A stretch of 64,000 nt of DNA, taken from the NCBI RefSeq assembly GCF_963677565.1, contig NZ_OY781981.1, positions 3,898,001 through 3,962,000 on the forward strand, given 5' to 3'. The notes under the pieces are model-generated. The model made no database searches and was not told where the DNA came from. It was given only the letters and a program-made list of their open reading frames with translations. This DNA is from an uncultured Draconibacterium sp. GTDB taxonomy: Bacteria > Bacteroidota > Bacteroidia > Bacteroidales > Prolixibacteraceae. Position numbers and translations under genes: made by a program. Positions 34,751-43,885 of the stretch are shown in pieces; position 1 is the first letter of the stretch, and every line of letters begins with the position of its first letter.

Positions 34751-35473
34751 ATGGGAAATTCATTGATGAACTATTTAAACAGGCGCATGAAAGAGGAAAA
34801 TCCTCTTGAATCAAGCAATTTGGGCCAGGCCGGTCCGGTAATTACAATTTCGCGCGAGGTGGGCTGCAACGGACTTGTTTTAGCAAGAATGATTGCTGAA
34901 CGGTTAAATAAAAAACTTACCAAAGGTTCGTGGAATGTACTGAGTAAAGAAATATTTCACGAAAGTGCAAAAGAGCTTGATCTTGATCCGGAAAAAGTAC
35001 GACAAACTTTTAAAAAGACCGACAGGTACACTTTTGACGAGATTTTAAAAGCATTCAGAGATAAACGTTACAAAAGCGAAGAGCGAATAATTAAAACAGT
35101 AAGAGAAGTGGTCCGCACTCTGGCTGTTGACGGTTATTGTATCATAGTTGGGCGTGCAAGTCATATTATTGCCAGCGATATTAAAAATGCGTTACACATA
35201 CGCTTAACTGCCCCGCTTGGGTATCGCATCAACACTATAATGACGAATAATAAGCTGAATAGAAACGAAGCAATTGCATTTATAGAAAAGGTTGAGAAAG
35301 AAAGGATAGCCTTTCGTAAAGCACTAAAAGAAAACAGCTTGCGTGAAGAATTCTTTGACATTACAATCAATCGGGGATCATTTTCAAATGAACAGGCGGC
35401 CGATCTGATTGAGTTTGCAGTTGAAAAGAAAGGTATTTTGATTAACCACAAACCCAAAATTGAGTTTTATTAG
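34751..35473 (+). CDS. Cytidylate-kinase-like P-loop protein
   Basis: A 240-residue protein of the cytidylate-kinase-like family found across Bacteroidota. After about 30 residues comes the nucleotide-binding strand-loop ITISREVGCNGLVLARMIAERL, where the GSGG-type loop of true Cmk is replaced by VGCNG, followed by VGRASHII near 138 and a basic Arg-rich lid (RKALKEN). It is not the canonical Cmk and its substrate is unknown. It is a monocistronic gene with a terminator shared with the convergent lipoprotein gene. Confidence 0.8.
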   Translation: MGNSLMNYLNRRMKEENPLESSNLGQAGPVITISREVGCNGLVLARMIAERLNKKLTKGSWNVLSKEIFHESAKELDLDPEKVRQTFKKTDRYTFDEILKAFRDKRYKSEERIIKTVREVVRTLAVDGYCIIVGRASHIIASDIKNALHIRLTAPLGYRINTIMTNNKLNRNEAIAFIEKVEKERIAFRKALKENSLREEFFDITINRGSFSNEQAADLIEFAVEKKGILINHKPKIEFY

Positions 35474-35493
35474 TACATGAGGTATTTCCCATA

Positions 35494-35527
35494 AAAACGG
35501 GTAAGATCATTTGGTCTTACCCGTTTT
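35494..35527. terminator. Bidirectional terminator
   Basis: The 13-base arms AAAACGGGTAAGA and TCTTACCCGTTTT sit between two convergent stops. Confidence 0.9.
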
Positions 35528-35535
35528 ATTTTGTT

Positions 35536-37005
35536 TTATCCTGTTATCTTATCGGGCAAACCTTTAACGTTTACCGGTTTTTCCGCCTCCGGTTTAGGCT
35601 CGAACATATCGTTTGGGGTTAATCCGCATTCTTCCATTATTTCAAGACTATATTCCAACTCACCAAGGTTTTTGGTTACATTGTTTGTACCAAATGAGAA
35701 TTTTATACCGGCTTCTTTAGCCATTTTTATCATCTCGGCATTTGGTGTTTTATAGCGGGCATTTATTTCCAATGCAATTCCGTTATCAGCCAAAACTTTT
35801 ACTACGCGTTTCATACGTTCTTTTGTCCATAGCTGTTCGTATTCCGGCATCAACTCATCGGGTAAAACGGTTGGATTTACGTAAATATCAACCGGTTCCT
35901 GCGAAAATATCGCTTCAATTTTTTCCACCAGGTCATCCATAAACTGTTGTTTATCGTCTACCCAAACTTCTTCCGGAATCCAAATACGATTACGGCGCCC
36001 TTTCTTATCGGTAAAAGTCATGGCATCTGTAAAAACATAATCGAACTTTGCTACTGCTTCAGGCGAAAATAAGGTTATCCATTCGCGGCCTTCAGCTTGC
36101 ATTCCTTTATATGTCGGACTTCCCTTTACATCTTCCATATAGGCATATAACGATTCATCGTCGGTTACCGGGAAATACAGTCCACAATTGGGTGCAACTC
36201 CATAATTTATACCGAGGCGTTGCGAATTTTCTACTAAATCATCGAGTGTTAACCCTCCTTTTAGGTGAACATGGTAGTCAACGAGCGGAAAACCAGCGTA
36301 CATTAGTTTCGTAACTTTCGTATCCCATTCATTATCAACTTCTGGAGTAACAGGCTCTGCCTCAGGCAACGCCTTTACACGGATATTTCGGTAATAGGTT
36401 GTGCTTCCCGGATCATGGGCTTGTAAAGCAAAAGTGCCACTGCTTAATTTGGTGTTTTCCCCACCATCCCAGCGCCATGGATTTTCGGGCTCGATGTATT
36501 CATTTACTTTCACATCGTTCACAAAAACTTCCACCATATTTTCCACCACTTTTATACGCATGGTAAACCACTTATTATCGGCAGCCAGCGGATAATAAAC
36601 ATTGCGCACATTGTAAATACTTCCTGTTTTTCGTCGCTCGGGATATTCCACAGATCCGCGGTATGAATTGTTCACCTGTATTTCGTAACCTTTTGCCGGC
36701 CATCCTTCTGCCTGATATTCGGTATGAATAAAAACGCCGGAATTCGAATGTTCCTGCGCTTTTATTTCGGCTTCAAATTCAAAGTTTTTAAAATCTCCGT
36801 TGTAAAACAGGTGCGAACGTTCTCCTGCACATTTTATCATTCCATCTTCAACGCTTATACTTTCAGGATTTTCGCCGGCTTTTTTCCAGCCATCCAGTGT
36901 TTCTCCATCAAAAATGGTTTGCCACTCTCCCACCGGAACTTTATTCTGGCAAGCAGTAATTCCTATAATTAGCAGGATAACAAAGGGGAAAAATACTTTT
37001 CTCAT
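35536..37005 (-). CDS. Lipoprotein fusing DUF1080 (3-keto-disaccharide hydrolase-like) to a PHP-like domain
   Basis: A 489-residue protein with a lipobox (ITAC at about residue 19). Residues 27-212 form the concanavalin-like DUF1080 module (WQTIFDGETLDGWK, then HSNSGVFIHTEYQ and RNIRVK). Residues 235-470 look like a PHP/polymerase-histidinol-phosphatase type TIM barrel, with DYHVHLKGG at the start (His-x-His metal ligands) and LEINARYKTPNAEM and FSFGTNNV near the end. It probably faces the periplasm or outside and acts on a carbohydrate; the PHP domain may cleave a phosphoester or bind metal. It shares strand and a possible operon with the M81 gene upstream. Confidence 0.82.
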   Translation of the reverse strand: MRKVFFPFVILLIIGITACQNKVPVGEWQTIFDGETLDGWKKAGENPESISVEDGMIKCAGERSHLFYNGDFKNFEFEAEIKAQEHSNSGVFIHTEYQAEGWPAKGYEIQVNNSYRGSVEYPERRKTGSIYNVRNVYYPLAADNKWFTMRIKVVENMVEVFVNDVKVNEYIEPENPWRWDGGENTKLSSGTFALQAHDPGSTTYYRNIRVKALPEAEPVTPEVDNEWDTKVTKLMYAGFPLVDYHVHLKGGLTLDDLVENSQRLGINYGVAPNCGLYFPVTDDESLYAYMEDVKGSPTYKGMQAEGREWITLFSPEAVAKFDYVFTDAMTFTDKKGRRNRIWIPEEVWVDDKQQFMDDLVEKIEAIFSQEPVDIYVNPTVLPDELMPEYEQLWTKERMKRVVKVLADNGIALEINARYKTPNAEMIKMAKEAGIKFSFGTNNVTKNLGELEYSLEIMEECGLTPNDMFEPKPEAEKPVNVKGLPDKITG

Positions 37006-37090
37006 TATTATTGGTTTAGATTATTATTGGTTCTTAAAACTAAACAAAAAATCGTTAGTTGAATAATGATAAACGATTTGTTTAAAAAAC

Positions 37091-37123
37091 AAAGGCGCTT
37101 CTGTATTAAATAGAAGCGCCTTT
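37091..37123 (-). terminator. Rho-independent terminator after the M81 gene
   Basis: The 12-base perfect arms AAAGGCGCTTCT and AGAAGCGCCTTT have a 9-base loop. It separates the M81 gene from the DUF1080-PHP gene, so the two are probably separate units or only partly coupled. Confidence 0.85.
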
Positions 37124-37131
37124 ATTCTTTC

Positions 37132-38688
37132 TTACTGATCAGCCAGCGGAATTAACCGGGCTGACAGATCCGGATCGGCCATGTCTTCATCCAGTGGGAA
37201 CATAGGGCGATGAATTCGTTTATAACCCAGTCGTTCCAGGTCCTGGTCAACACCACCCGGAGTAAGTGCCATCAGCCAACCGGCACGCATATTGTAAAGT
37301 TCCGGCACCAGGTAGCCGATTTTAACCACTACAATGTCGGCTTCGCGCGGATAAAGGCTAAGATCTGTAAAATCAGTTTCGTGGTGATATGGTTTACGTT
37401 TTTTAGTCACGATCACATCAACACTACCTACATTAATTACAACTTCGGTTTCAGCATAACGATCGCCTTGTTTTATGGCTTCTACCCTACCTGTTAATTC
37501 AAGTGGTCCGCAATAACGATCATCCACTTCGGCACCAACCATGCCGGTAACTGTTTCGCCTATTCCTGCTTCTACAGCCTTGGCAACCAAATCTGGTCCG
37601 GGAATGGATGCATAAATTAACGATGGTCCGTTTTTCTTTTTAAATTCTTTTCGTTTTAGTATTTCATTCAATGTCCAGGTAACATCGCCGGCACCACCGG
37701 CAGTTGGATTGTCACCCATATCGCTGATGATAAATGGTTTTTCTTTAAAAGCAATTGCCCGATCAAGACATTCGTCTAGCGAAGCTACCGGGGCAACAAA
37801 TTCAAATTGCTTGCGAACATCCCAAAAGGCTTGAGCCAGTTCTTCAGCTGATTTTGTTACCGCTTCTTTATCGTCGCCATATGCCATAACTACCGCACGG
37901 TTACGAGGCTCATCGGCCCATGCGTAGCCCACCCAAATTGCGGCATCAATTACGCCTTCGCGCGCTTCTGCCGGGGCTACTTTAGCATAAAGACTCTTTC
38001 CCGGTTCGATGCGGGTACTTGTCTTTTCTCCGGGTAATAAAATAGGAACCGGAATCCAGGCTTTGTATTTTGGTTTGCCTTTACCACTCTCCAAACGATC
38101 AAGCAAATTGGTTAAGGCACGTTTTTTCGATTCTATTGCATCTTCGTGCGGTGCCATCCGGTAGCAAGTGATCATATCGCTGCAATGTGCCAGTCGTTCG
38201 CTTACATTTCCGTGTAAATCCATCGACGTAGAAATCAGCACATCGTTTCCTATAACTTTACGAATACGTTCGATAAAATCGCTTTCCGGATCGTCGAGAC
38301 CAACCACGCTCATTGCCCCGTGAATATCAAAAAACAATCCGTCGTACGGCATATTTTCCTTTAATCGGTCCAGCGTTTCACCAACTAGTGTTTCGTAGGC
38401 ATCGCGGGTAACAATTCCACCGGGCAGTGCATGACCACGCAAAGTTGGGAACCACTCGGCTCGCTTTCGTGTAGCTGCCGTATCATCCATAAATGGGTAG
38501 TAACTGAATATCTCATTTCCACGACGTGCCTGAAACGCCTCAATGTCTGACTGTGCAGGCGAAAAAGTACTTGATTCAATGGCAAGACCTGCAATAGCAA
38601 CTCGCGGCAGTGTGTTTTCTTTTTTCTTCTTACAGCCCAAGATAAACACAAAAGCAACAATTAGTAATGCGAAAAGAATTCGTCTCAT
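37132..38688 (-). CDS. M81-family (MlrC-like) metallopeptidase lipoprotein
   Basis: A 518-residue protein with a lipobox (ILGC at about residue 19), then the MlrC N-terminal signature IAGLAIESSTFSP. Putative metal ligands are in FFDIHGAM, SMDLHGN and YRMAPHED, and ISDMGDNPTAGGAGD matches the C-terminal hallmark of the family. MlrC is known from microcystin degradation, but most homologues act on unknown small amides or peptides. An exported, lipid-anchored form suggests periplasmic turnover of an imported compound. Confidence 0.88.
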   Translation of the reverse strand: MRRILFALLIVAFVFILGCKKKKENTLPRVAIAGLAIESSTFSPAQSDIEAFQARRGNEIFSYYPFMDDTAATRKRAEWFPTLRGHALPGGIVTRDAYETLVGETLDRLKENMPYDGLFFDIHGAMSVVGLDDPESDFIERIRKVIGNDVLISTSMDLHGNVSERLAHCSDMITCYRMAPHEDAIESKKRALTNLLDRLESGKGKPKYKAWIPVPILLPGEKTSTRIEPGKSLYAKVAPAEAREGVIDAAIWVGYAWADEPRNRAVVMAYGDDKEAVTKSAEELAQAFWDVRKQFEFVAPVASLDECLDRAIAFKEKPFIISDMGDNPTAGGAGDVTWTLNEILKRKEFKKKNGPSLIYASIPGPDLVAKAVEAGIGETVTGMVGAEVDDRYCGPLELTGRVEAIKQGDRYAETEVVINVGSVDVIVTKKRKPYHHETDFTDLSLYPREADIVVVKIGYLVPELYNMRAGWLMALTPGGVDQDLERLGYKRIHRPMFPLDEDMADPDLSARLIPLADQ

Positions 38689-39036
38689 ATCTTTCTAAAA
38701 TTTTTAAATAATGATGCAATTAAAGCAAATTTACGTAGAAATAAAGGAACGCAAATGAGATTGTTCATAATTGTTTTAGAACCGGGTTGGCTTTTGCCGG
38801 AAATGTTTGAATAAAAATTGACAGAAAGAATCATGAATACTCATTTTGCTTATTTTTGTTTGTTAAATTTCAGAAATAAGGATGAGCAAAAACATAAAAA
38901 AACCTGAATCGGTATACATCGACCGAACAAAATTGCTCATGTTCCTATACATCTTTTCCGAGCTCTAATTTCTTTCATTTCATTCCCTAAACAACTCAAT
39001 ATTCAATTTTACAAGTCTTGTTCTTTATTCTTTGAA
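38689..39036. other. Divergent non-coding region with a 28-codon small frame
   Basis: This is the spacer between the M81 and radical SAM genes. It contains TATTTTTG (38851-38858), which fits TAnnTTTG on the plus strand, and the small frame listed separately. Nothing else is recognised. Confidence 0.5.
38882..38968 (+). CDS. Possible 28-residue small protein upstream of the radical SAM gene
   Basis: ATG follows AATAAGG and opens 28 codons (MSKNIKKPESVYIDRTKLLM...) with a Lys-rich start and a hydrophobic end, then TAA. It lies 24 bases past a TAnnTTTG element and 68 bases before the radical SAM start, so it may be a leader peptide or the remnant 5' end of a longer gene. No family is recognised. 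Confidence 0.25.
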   Translation: MSKNIKKPESVYIDRTKLLMFLYIFSEL

Positions 39037-40278
39037 ATGAAAACGTATTATAACTGGCTGAATCAGCTGGTTAACAACAATAAGTCTGCTTTTTCGGAGT
39101 GGACAAACCTTAGCTGGTTAAACAGCTATACTGCCCACGAAGCACAGGAGAAAAAAGTTGCTTTACTGGAAAAAGCGGAAAACATTTTATTTAAAAGTAC
39201 CAAACCTTATTATAAACAAATTTCAAACGGGTGCAAACTATGCGGGCTTGGACAATGGAGCTGTTTGTTTATTACCGGGAAGTGTAACGCAGCATGTTTT
39301 TACTGCCCGGCACCCCAGCAAGAGGATCACTTGCCAACTACCCAAAACCTGAGTTTTGCCAATCCCGCGGCGTTTGCCGAATACGTGAATCATTTCCAGT
39401 TTAAAGGTGTGAGTTTTAGTGGCGGCGAACCTTTGTTGCAATTTGACCGAACTCTGGATTACCTGAAACAGGTTCGCCGAAAATGTAATCCGGAAACCTA
39501 TGTTTGGATGTATACCAACGGAATTTTGGCCGAAACGCAAAAGTTCAGGAAACTGGCAGCTGCAGGAATTAACGAGGTTCGTTTTGACATTGGAGCCACC
39601 GCATTCCGGCTTGATAAAATTGCCGCAGCAAAAGGTATTGTTCCGGTAATTACCATTGAAATTCCGGCAGTTCCCGAAGAACTGGAGCGTTTAAAGAAAC
39701 TGCTACCAGAAATGGTAAAAGCAGGTGTGTCGAACCTGAATTTGCACCAGCTGCGCCTTACCCAACACAATGTAAAACAGCTATCGAAACACAACTACAA
39801 CTATATTCATGCGGAGCAGCCTGTGGTTTTGGAATCGGAATTAGCAGCCCTGGAGTTAATTGCTTATGCCCACGATCATTCCATCGATATTGGCATTAAT
39901 TACTGTTCGTTTCATTTTAAAAACCGCTTTCAGAAAGCCGGATTTCGGAATAAGATAGCCATCGCGCTGGCCGACGATGAAGATGTGCTTACACAAAACG
40001 GTTATATTCGTCGTTATACCGACACCGGAATTGGCTACGATTCGATACGGATTTTTGATGAGAAACCCAAATTATTAGCGGTTCAGGAATTTCAGCTTAA
40101 GAACAGCACTTATTATTATTCACGCCAGGCAGTGATGAACACAGTTGTAATTGATACAGTTATGAAGAACAAAATTGACCAGCTTCTCGCCGCCGAACCA
40201 ACAGAAATACCGGATGATCCGTTGCTATTCAGAATATGGCAGCTGGAGTATATTGAGCGGGGATTAAGGGAATACTAA
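39037..40278 (+). CDS. Radical SAM protein with extra N-terminal cysteines
   Basis: A 413-residue protein. The SAM [4Fe-4S] motif is Cys83-x3-Cys87-x2-Cys90 in CNAACFYC, followed by the SAM-contacting GVSFSGGEPLLQF. Just upstream, CKLCGLGQWSC gives three more Cys that may bind a second cluster or zinc. WMYTNGIL and VRFDIGA are typical barrel strands. The C-terminal 150 residues have no recognised SPASM pattern. The reaction is unknown. It is a single gene, convergent with an MFS transporter. Confidence 0.88.
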   Translation: MKTYYNWLNQLVNNNKSAFSEWTNLSWLNSYTAHEAQEKKVALLEKAENILFKSTKPYYKQISNGCKLCGLGQWSCLFITGKCNAACFYCPAPQQEDHLPTTQNLSFANPAAFAEYVNHFQFKGVSFSGGEPLLQFDRTLDYLKQVRRKCNPETYVWMYTNGILAETQKFRKLAAAGINEVRFDIGATAFRLDKIAAAKGIVPVITIEIPAVPEELERLKKLLPEMVKAGVSNLNLHQLRLTQHNVKQLSKHNYNYIHAEQPVVLESELAALELIAYAHDHSIDIGINYCSFHFKNRFQKAGFRNKIAIALADDEDVLTQNGYIRRYTDTGIGYDSIRIFDEKPKLLAVQEFQLKNSTYYYSRQAVMNTVVIDTVMKNKIDQLLAAEPTEIPDDPLLFRIWQLEYIERGLREY

Positions 40279-40429
40279 TGTGCTGTTTTTATTCCCAGAC
40301 ATTATCCGAATTAAGCGATTAATTTGACTGTCTGAATACACAAACTGCTTTAGATGTGTTAACAATGAACATTATAGATCAATAGATTACAGCTTTCAGA
40401 AAAGAATATTTTAGCTGTGCTCTAAAAGA

Positions 40430-41764
40430 TTAAGTTTCCACCTCGTACTTATCCTGTGGATTATGTGCCTTAAAGCTAAAAGCGGCAAGTAACAGGATGA
40501 TTCCGAGCAAGGTGTAAATTGCAAACGAATAGCTGCCCAAATGTGAATGCGACAAGCTAAATACAATGGGGCCCAGGGCACTAAAGAATACGATAATGGC
40601 CATCACAAACCCCGTGATTTTACCCAGGTGATCGCGACCATAGAAACGGGGCCAGGTAACACTTAACAGCACATTGTACATACCACTTGGTATTCCGCTG
40701 CCAATTATAAAGGCATAGTAGTAAAATCCATCGTTGATGTTGGCCAGCGAATACAATGCAACCAATTCTCCGGCTAACAATAAATAAAGCAGGTATTGTA
40801 ATTTTATTCTGTCGCTAATCCAACCGCCGAAAAAGGCCAGCGTAACAGATATCAACGAAATAGGAATAAAAACCGATAAGGCACGTTCTTTGTCAATTCC
40901 GGCCTCGCCAAATACCGAAGTCAGGTGGAAAATATATCCGGTTAAAAACAATGCATATACTGCCACAGGCAACACAAATAACCAAAAGGTCAAACCGCTG
41001 CGTGCTTCTTTCAGCGTAAATTGCTTAAATGGTTTAATGATTACATCGTGCTCCTTGTTACCGTGTTTTTCTCCGTCGGGAATCTGATTACAATCTTCGG
41101 GATTATCGCGGAAAAAGATAAAAACAAACAAAAAGAACGCTACACCAATTGCCAGCGCCATAAGCAACCAGGCCCAGCGCCATGAGGTACCTTCAATCAG
41201 CATATCGAAAGTTAGGGGGGCAATGGAAAAACCCAGCGAAACAAACACCGACGAAATACCGTTTACCAGTCCCCGTCGTGCTATAAACCATTTCATCAGC
41301 ATATTTCGCGACACCATGGTAATTACTCCCTGACCCGAAAAACGCAACATAAAAAAGAACAAAATGCAGGTTGCAATAGCAATTCCCACATACATGTTTG
41401 AATTTTCAGGAACAATGGCTTTTATGATCCGGTCGGATTGGCTAAACAAAACCAGTACAAATCCCATTAAAAGCGCGGCTGCCATTCCTACCCAGCGCGC
41501 ACCGTATTTATCGTATAATTTACCGGCATAGGTAAGAATAAACGAACTTCCGATGGTGCCAAACATATAGGCTGTGCTGATCTGGTCGCGGCTAATGCCA
41601 ATGTTTTCGATCAAATAATCAGTAAATGTTGAAACGCCTGTTGTTTGCCCGGGTGCACTGCACAATACTCCAATAGTAGCGGCAAATAAAATCACCCAAC
41701 CATAAAAGAAAGGCACCTTTGACGGATCGAACGGGAAATTGTTGTATTTCTGTTTGAGCTTCAT
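40430..41764 (-). CDS. Major facilitator superfamily transporter (OFA/monocarboxylate-like)
   Basis: A 444-residue protein with 12 predicted helices. FFYGWVILFAATIG at the N-terminus and YLIENIGISRDQISTAYMFG followed by a signature loop (GKLYDKYGARWVG) resemble the oxalate/formate antiporter family. A central cytoplasmic loop at about 210-235 is rich in Asp, Lys and His (GEKHGNKEHD). It would move a small carboxylate by proton symport or exchange; the substrate is unknown. It stands alone between a radical SAM and a serine-hydrolase gene. Confidence 0.88.
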   Translation of the reverse strand: MKLKQKYNNFPFDPSKVPFFYGWVILFAATIGVLCSAPGQTTGVSTFTDYLIENIGISRDQISTAYMFGTIGSSFILTYAGKLYDKYGARWVGMAAALLMGFVLVLFSQSDRIIKAIVPENSNMYVGIAIATCILFFFMLRFSGQGVITMVSRNMLMKWFIARRGLVNGISSVFVSLGFSIAPLTFDMLIEGTSWRWAWLLMALAIGVAFFLFVFIFFRDNPEDCNQIPDGEKHGNKEHDVIIKPFKQFTLKEARSGLTFWLFVLPVAVYALFLTGYIFHLTSVFGEAGIDKERALSVFIPISLISVTLAFFGGWISDRIKLQYLLYLLLAGELVALYSLANINDGFYYYAFIIGSGIPSGMYNVLLSVTWPRFYGRDHLGKITGFVMAIIVFFSALGPIVFSLSHSHLGSYSFAIYTLLGIILLLAAFSFKAHNPQDKYEVET

Positions 41765-41908
41765 TACTGCAAAACTACTTATTGTTTAGCAACACGAAGT
41801 ACACTCGATGAACAGTGGTAGTAATGATAATGATTTGTTATAGGTTACCAGAAGATTGATGGAGATTGAGTATAAATTGGAAACAGATTGATGGGATTTT
41901 TATATAAT

Positions 41909-43294
41909 TTATTTCAGCAGAAACAAATACTTTTCAATACCTGACGTTATTGACCACGAATCAAACTCATAGTTGTGGCCTGTGGTAACAATTACAGTAT
42001 TTAGCGTCGGGAAAATATAAATAAACTGGCTGCCAAACCCGTTGGCCCAAATACAGGGATACTGCTCACCTGCTGTTTTTAGCGTGAGGTTCCACCACTG
42101 ATAAGCGTAATCATCGCCCGGAATATGCGTGTGCGTTTTTAAACTGGTCGACTTATTTATCCAATCTTCGGATACAACCTGCTCACCTCGAAATTCTCCT
42201 TTATTCAAAACCATTAATCCGATTTTTGCCAGCTCGCGAGGTGTAATTTCCAGCGAGCCGGCCACACACGGATACCCTTTTTGTTTGCCAATTTCCCAGT
42301 TGTAATGTGATATTTGCAAAGGTTTAAACAAATATTCTTTAGCAAACTCATCGGCAAACATGCCGGTTTTCTTTTTAATAATGGCCCCCAGCAATTCAGT
42401 ATTTCCTCCATCGTATTGAAATTTACTACCCGGTTCGTTATTCAATTCGCGTGACAGGATTGTGACAATGCGATCGTTACTTACATATAATTCATCGTCG
42501 TTTGGTGTTAAACCGGAAGACATGGTTAATAAATGCTCGAGCGTAATTCGCTTGTCAAAATCCGGCGCTTCCAGAATCGTTGTAACCGGCTCATTTAAAT
42601 CGGTAATAAATCCCTTATCCACTGCAATTCCTGTAAGTAGCGAGGTAATACTTTTGGTTGTTGATTCAGCCTGATGAAGTGTGTTTTGTTCGTATCCATA
42701 AAAATATTCTTCGCAGATCAACTTATTGTTTCTAATCATCAGAAAGGAATTAATACGTCCATAATCTCCGGCAACAATTTCCGGTATTAATGAATAGATA
42801 AACACAGAATCTTCTTTGTTAATCGAATTTCCAACTGTTAACAAATCATACTGTTGTTGAGGTTTCCGGCGAGTATATTTGTAATCGGCTTCATGGCATC
42901 CGGGAATTGCTTCAGTCAAAAAACGGACTACTTGATTATTTTTCACCAGAGTTACAGAATCAAAAGGCTCGCCCACACATGCAAAACCTCCTGTAATTGT
43001 ATTCCCGGCATGCTCTCCCAGATAAGTACAATTCCAATTCGGCACATAAAATCGAATGGAATTTTCGTCGATTTTCAAACTATCGATTTGAAAGCCGGAA
43101 TCATAAAATCCATTATCCGTCCAGTAGCCTTTTACGCAAAAGCTGTCGGCACTCGTTATCTGCACATAGAATTCTTTGTTGGGATTATCCGGATGCGGGC
43201 CTTCCCAGAATCCTTGAAAAGAATAGCGATTTGTATGGGGAGAGCATGAAACAACAAGTAAAGCAATGGTTAATATACCTACTAAACGAAACAT
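41909..43294 (-). CDS. Beta-lactamase-fold serine hydrolase lipoprotein
   Basis: A 461-residue protein with a lipobox (VVSC at about residue 17). Residues 25-140 form a beta-rich module of unknown type (FQGFWEGPHPDNPNKEF). The class C/esterase domain follows: STTKSITSLLTG carries Ser-x-x-Lys near residue 213, YDGGNTELLG is in the Tyr-x-Asn position, and TTGHNYEF near the end takes the place of the Lys-Thr-Gly triad. Family members hydrolyse esters, D-amino-acid peptides or beta-lactams; the substrate is not evident. It is probably anchored to the inner face of the outer membrane. Confidence 0.85.
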   Translation of the reverse strand: MFRLVGILTIALLVVSCSPHTNRYSFQGFWEGPHPDNPNKEFYVQITSADSFCVKGYWTDNGFYDSGFQIDSLKIDENSIRFYVPNWNCTYLGEHAGNTITGGFACVGEPFDSVTLVKNNQVVRFLTEAIPGCHEADYKYTRRKPQQQYDLLTVGNSINKEDSVFIYSLIPEIVAGDYGRINSFLMIRNNKLICEEYFYGYEQNTLHQAESTTKSITSLLTGIAVDKGFITDLNEPVTTILEAPDFDKRITLEHLLTMSSGLTPNDDELYVSNDRIVTILSRELNNEPGSKFQYDGGNTELLGAIIKKKTGMFADEFAKEYLFKPLQISHYNWEIGKQKGYPCVAGSLEITPRELAKIGLMVLNKGEFRGEQVVSEDWINKSTSLKTHTHIPGDDYAYQWWNLTLKTAGEQYPCIWANGFGSQFIYIFPTLNTVIVTTGHNYEFDSWSITSGIEKYLFLLK

Positions 43295-43415
43295 GTCGGT
43301 TAAATTTGGTTTTACTCAAATTTACGCTTGTTTACTATCGTTTGCAACAAGTATTGACGAACAACACCAAAAGGTGTATAAATGGCTGAGAACCTAAGCT
43401 AAACATCAAAATACC

Positions 43416-43844
43416 TTATTCTGGTTTCTGACAAACTACCTCAAATTTTATCCCGTCTGGAGCTTTAAAGAAAACCGCATAATAATTCTCGTGGTACTCG
43501 GGATACAAACGTGGCGCGCTTACAATAACCGCATTCATTTCCACTAATTGGGCATAAACGGCATCAACTTCTTTGCGCGTTACAGCTTTAAAAGCCAGGT
43601 GATGCAGTGCTCCGGGGCGGCGGCGGTGAACAACTTCATTTTTTAACGATTCGCGTGGAGAAGTAAGTGCAATACAAAGATTTGGATGCGAATATTCCAC
43701 CACGTGTTTATCGTGCGAAGCAATGTACGCAGCTGTTTTCTTATCGGGACTAAAACCCAGCAAAGGCAAAAACTGGTCGTAGAATGAAACGGTTTGTTCC
43801 AGATCTTTTACTGTAATTTCAATGTGATCGATAATGGGTTGCAT
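43416..43844 (-). CDS. VOC-family (glyoxalase/bleomycin-resistance fold) protein
   Basis: A 142-residue single-module pair of beta-alpha-beta-beta-beta units. The starting IDHIEITVKDLEQTVSFYDQFLPLLGF and the later HHLAFKAVTRKEVDAVYAQL, with the terminal GIKFEVV, supply the usual His and Glu metal ligands. The metal site looks complete, but the reaction cannot be assigned. It ends 572 bases upstream of no obvious partner; the neighbouring HExxH gene is co-directional, 41 bp away. Confidence 0.85.
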   Translation of the reverse strand: MQPIIDHIEITVKDLEQTVSFYDQFLPLLGFSPDKKTAAYIASHDKHVVEYSHPNLCIALTSPRESLKNEVVHRRRPGALHHLAFKAVTRKEVDAVYAQLVEMNAVIVSAPRLYPEYHENYYAVFFKAPDGIKFEVVCQKPE

Positions 43845-43885
43845 GGTTTTTATTTACAAAGATGTAAAATAAAAACGAACCCGCT

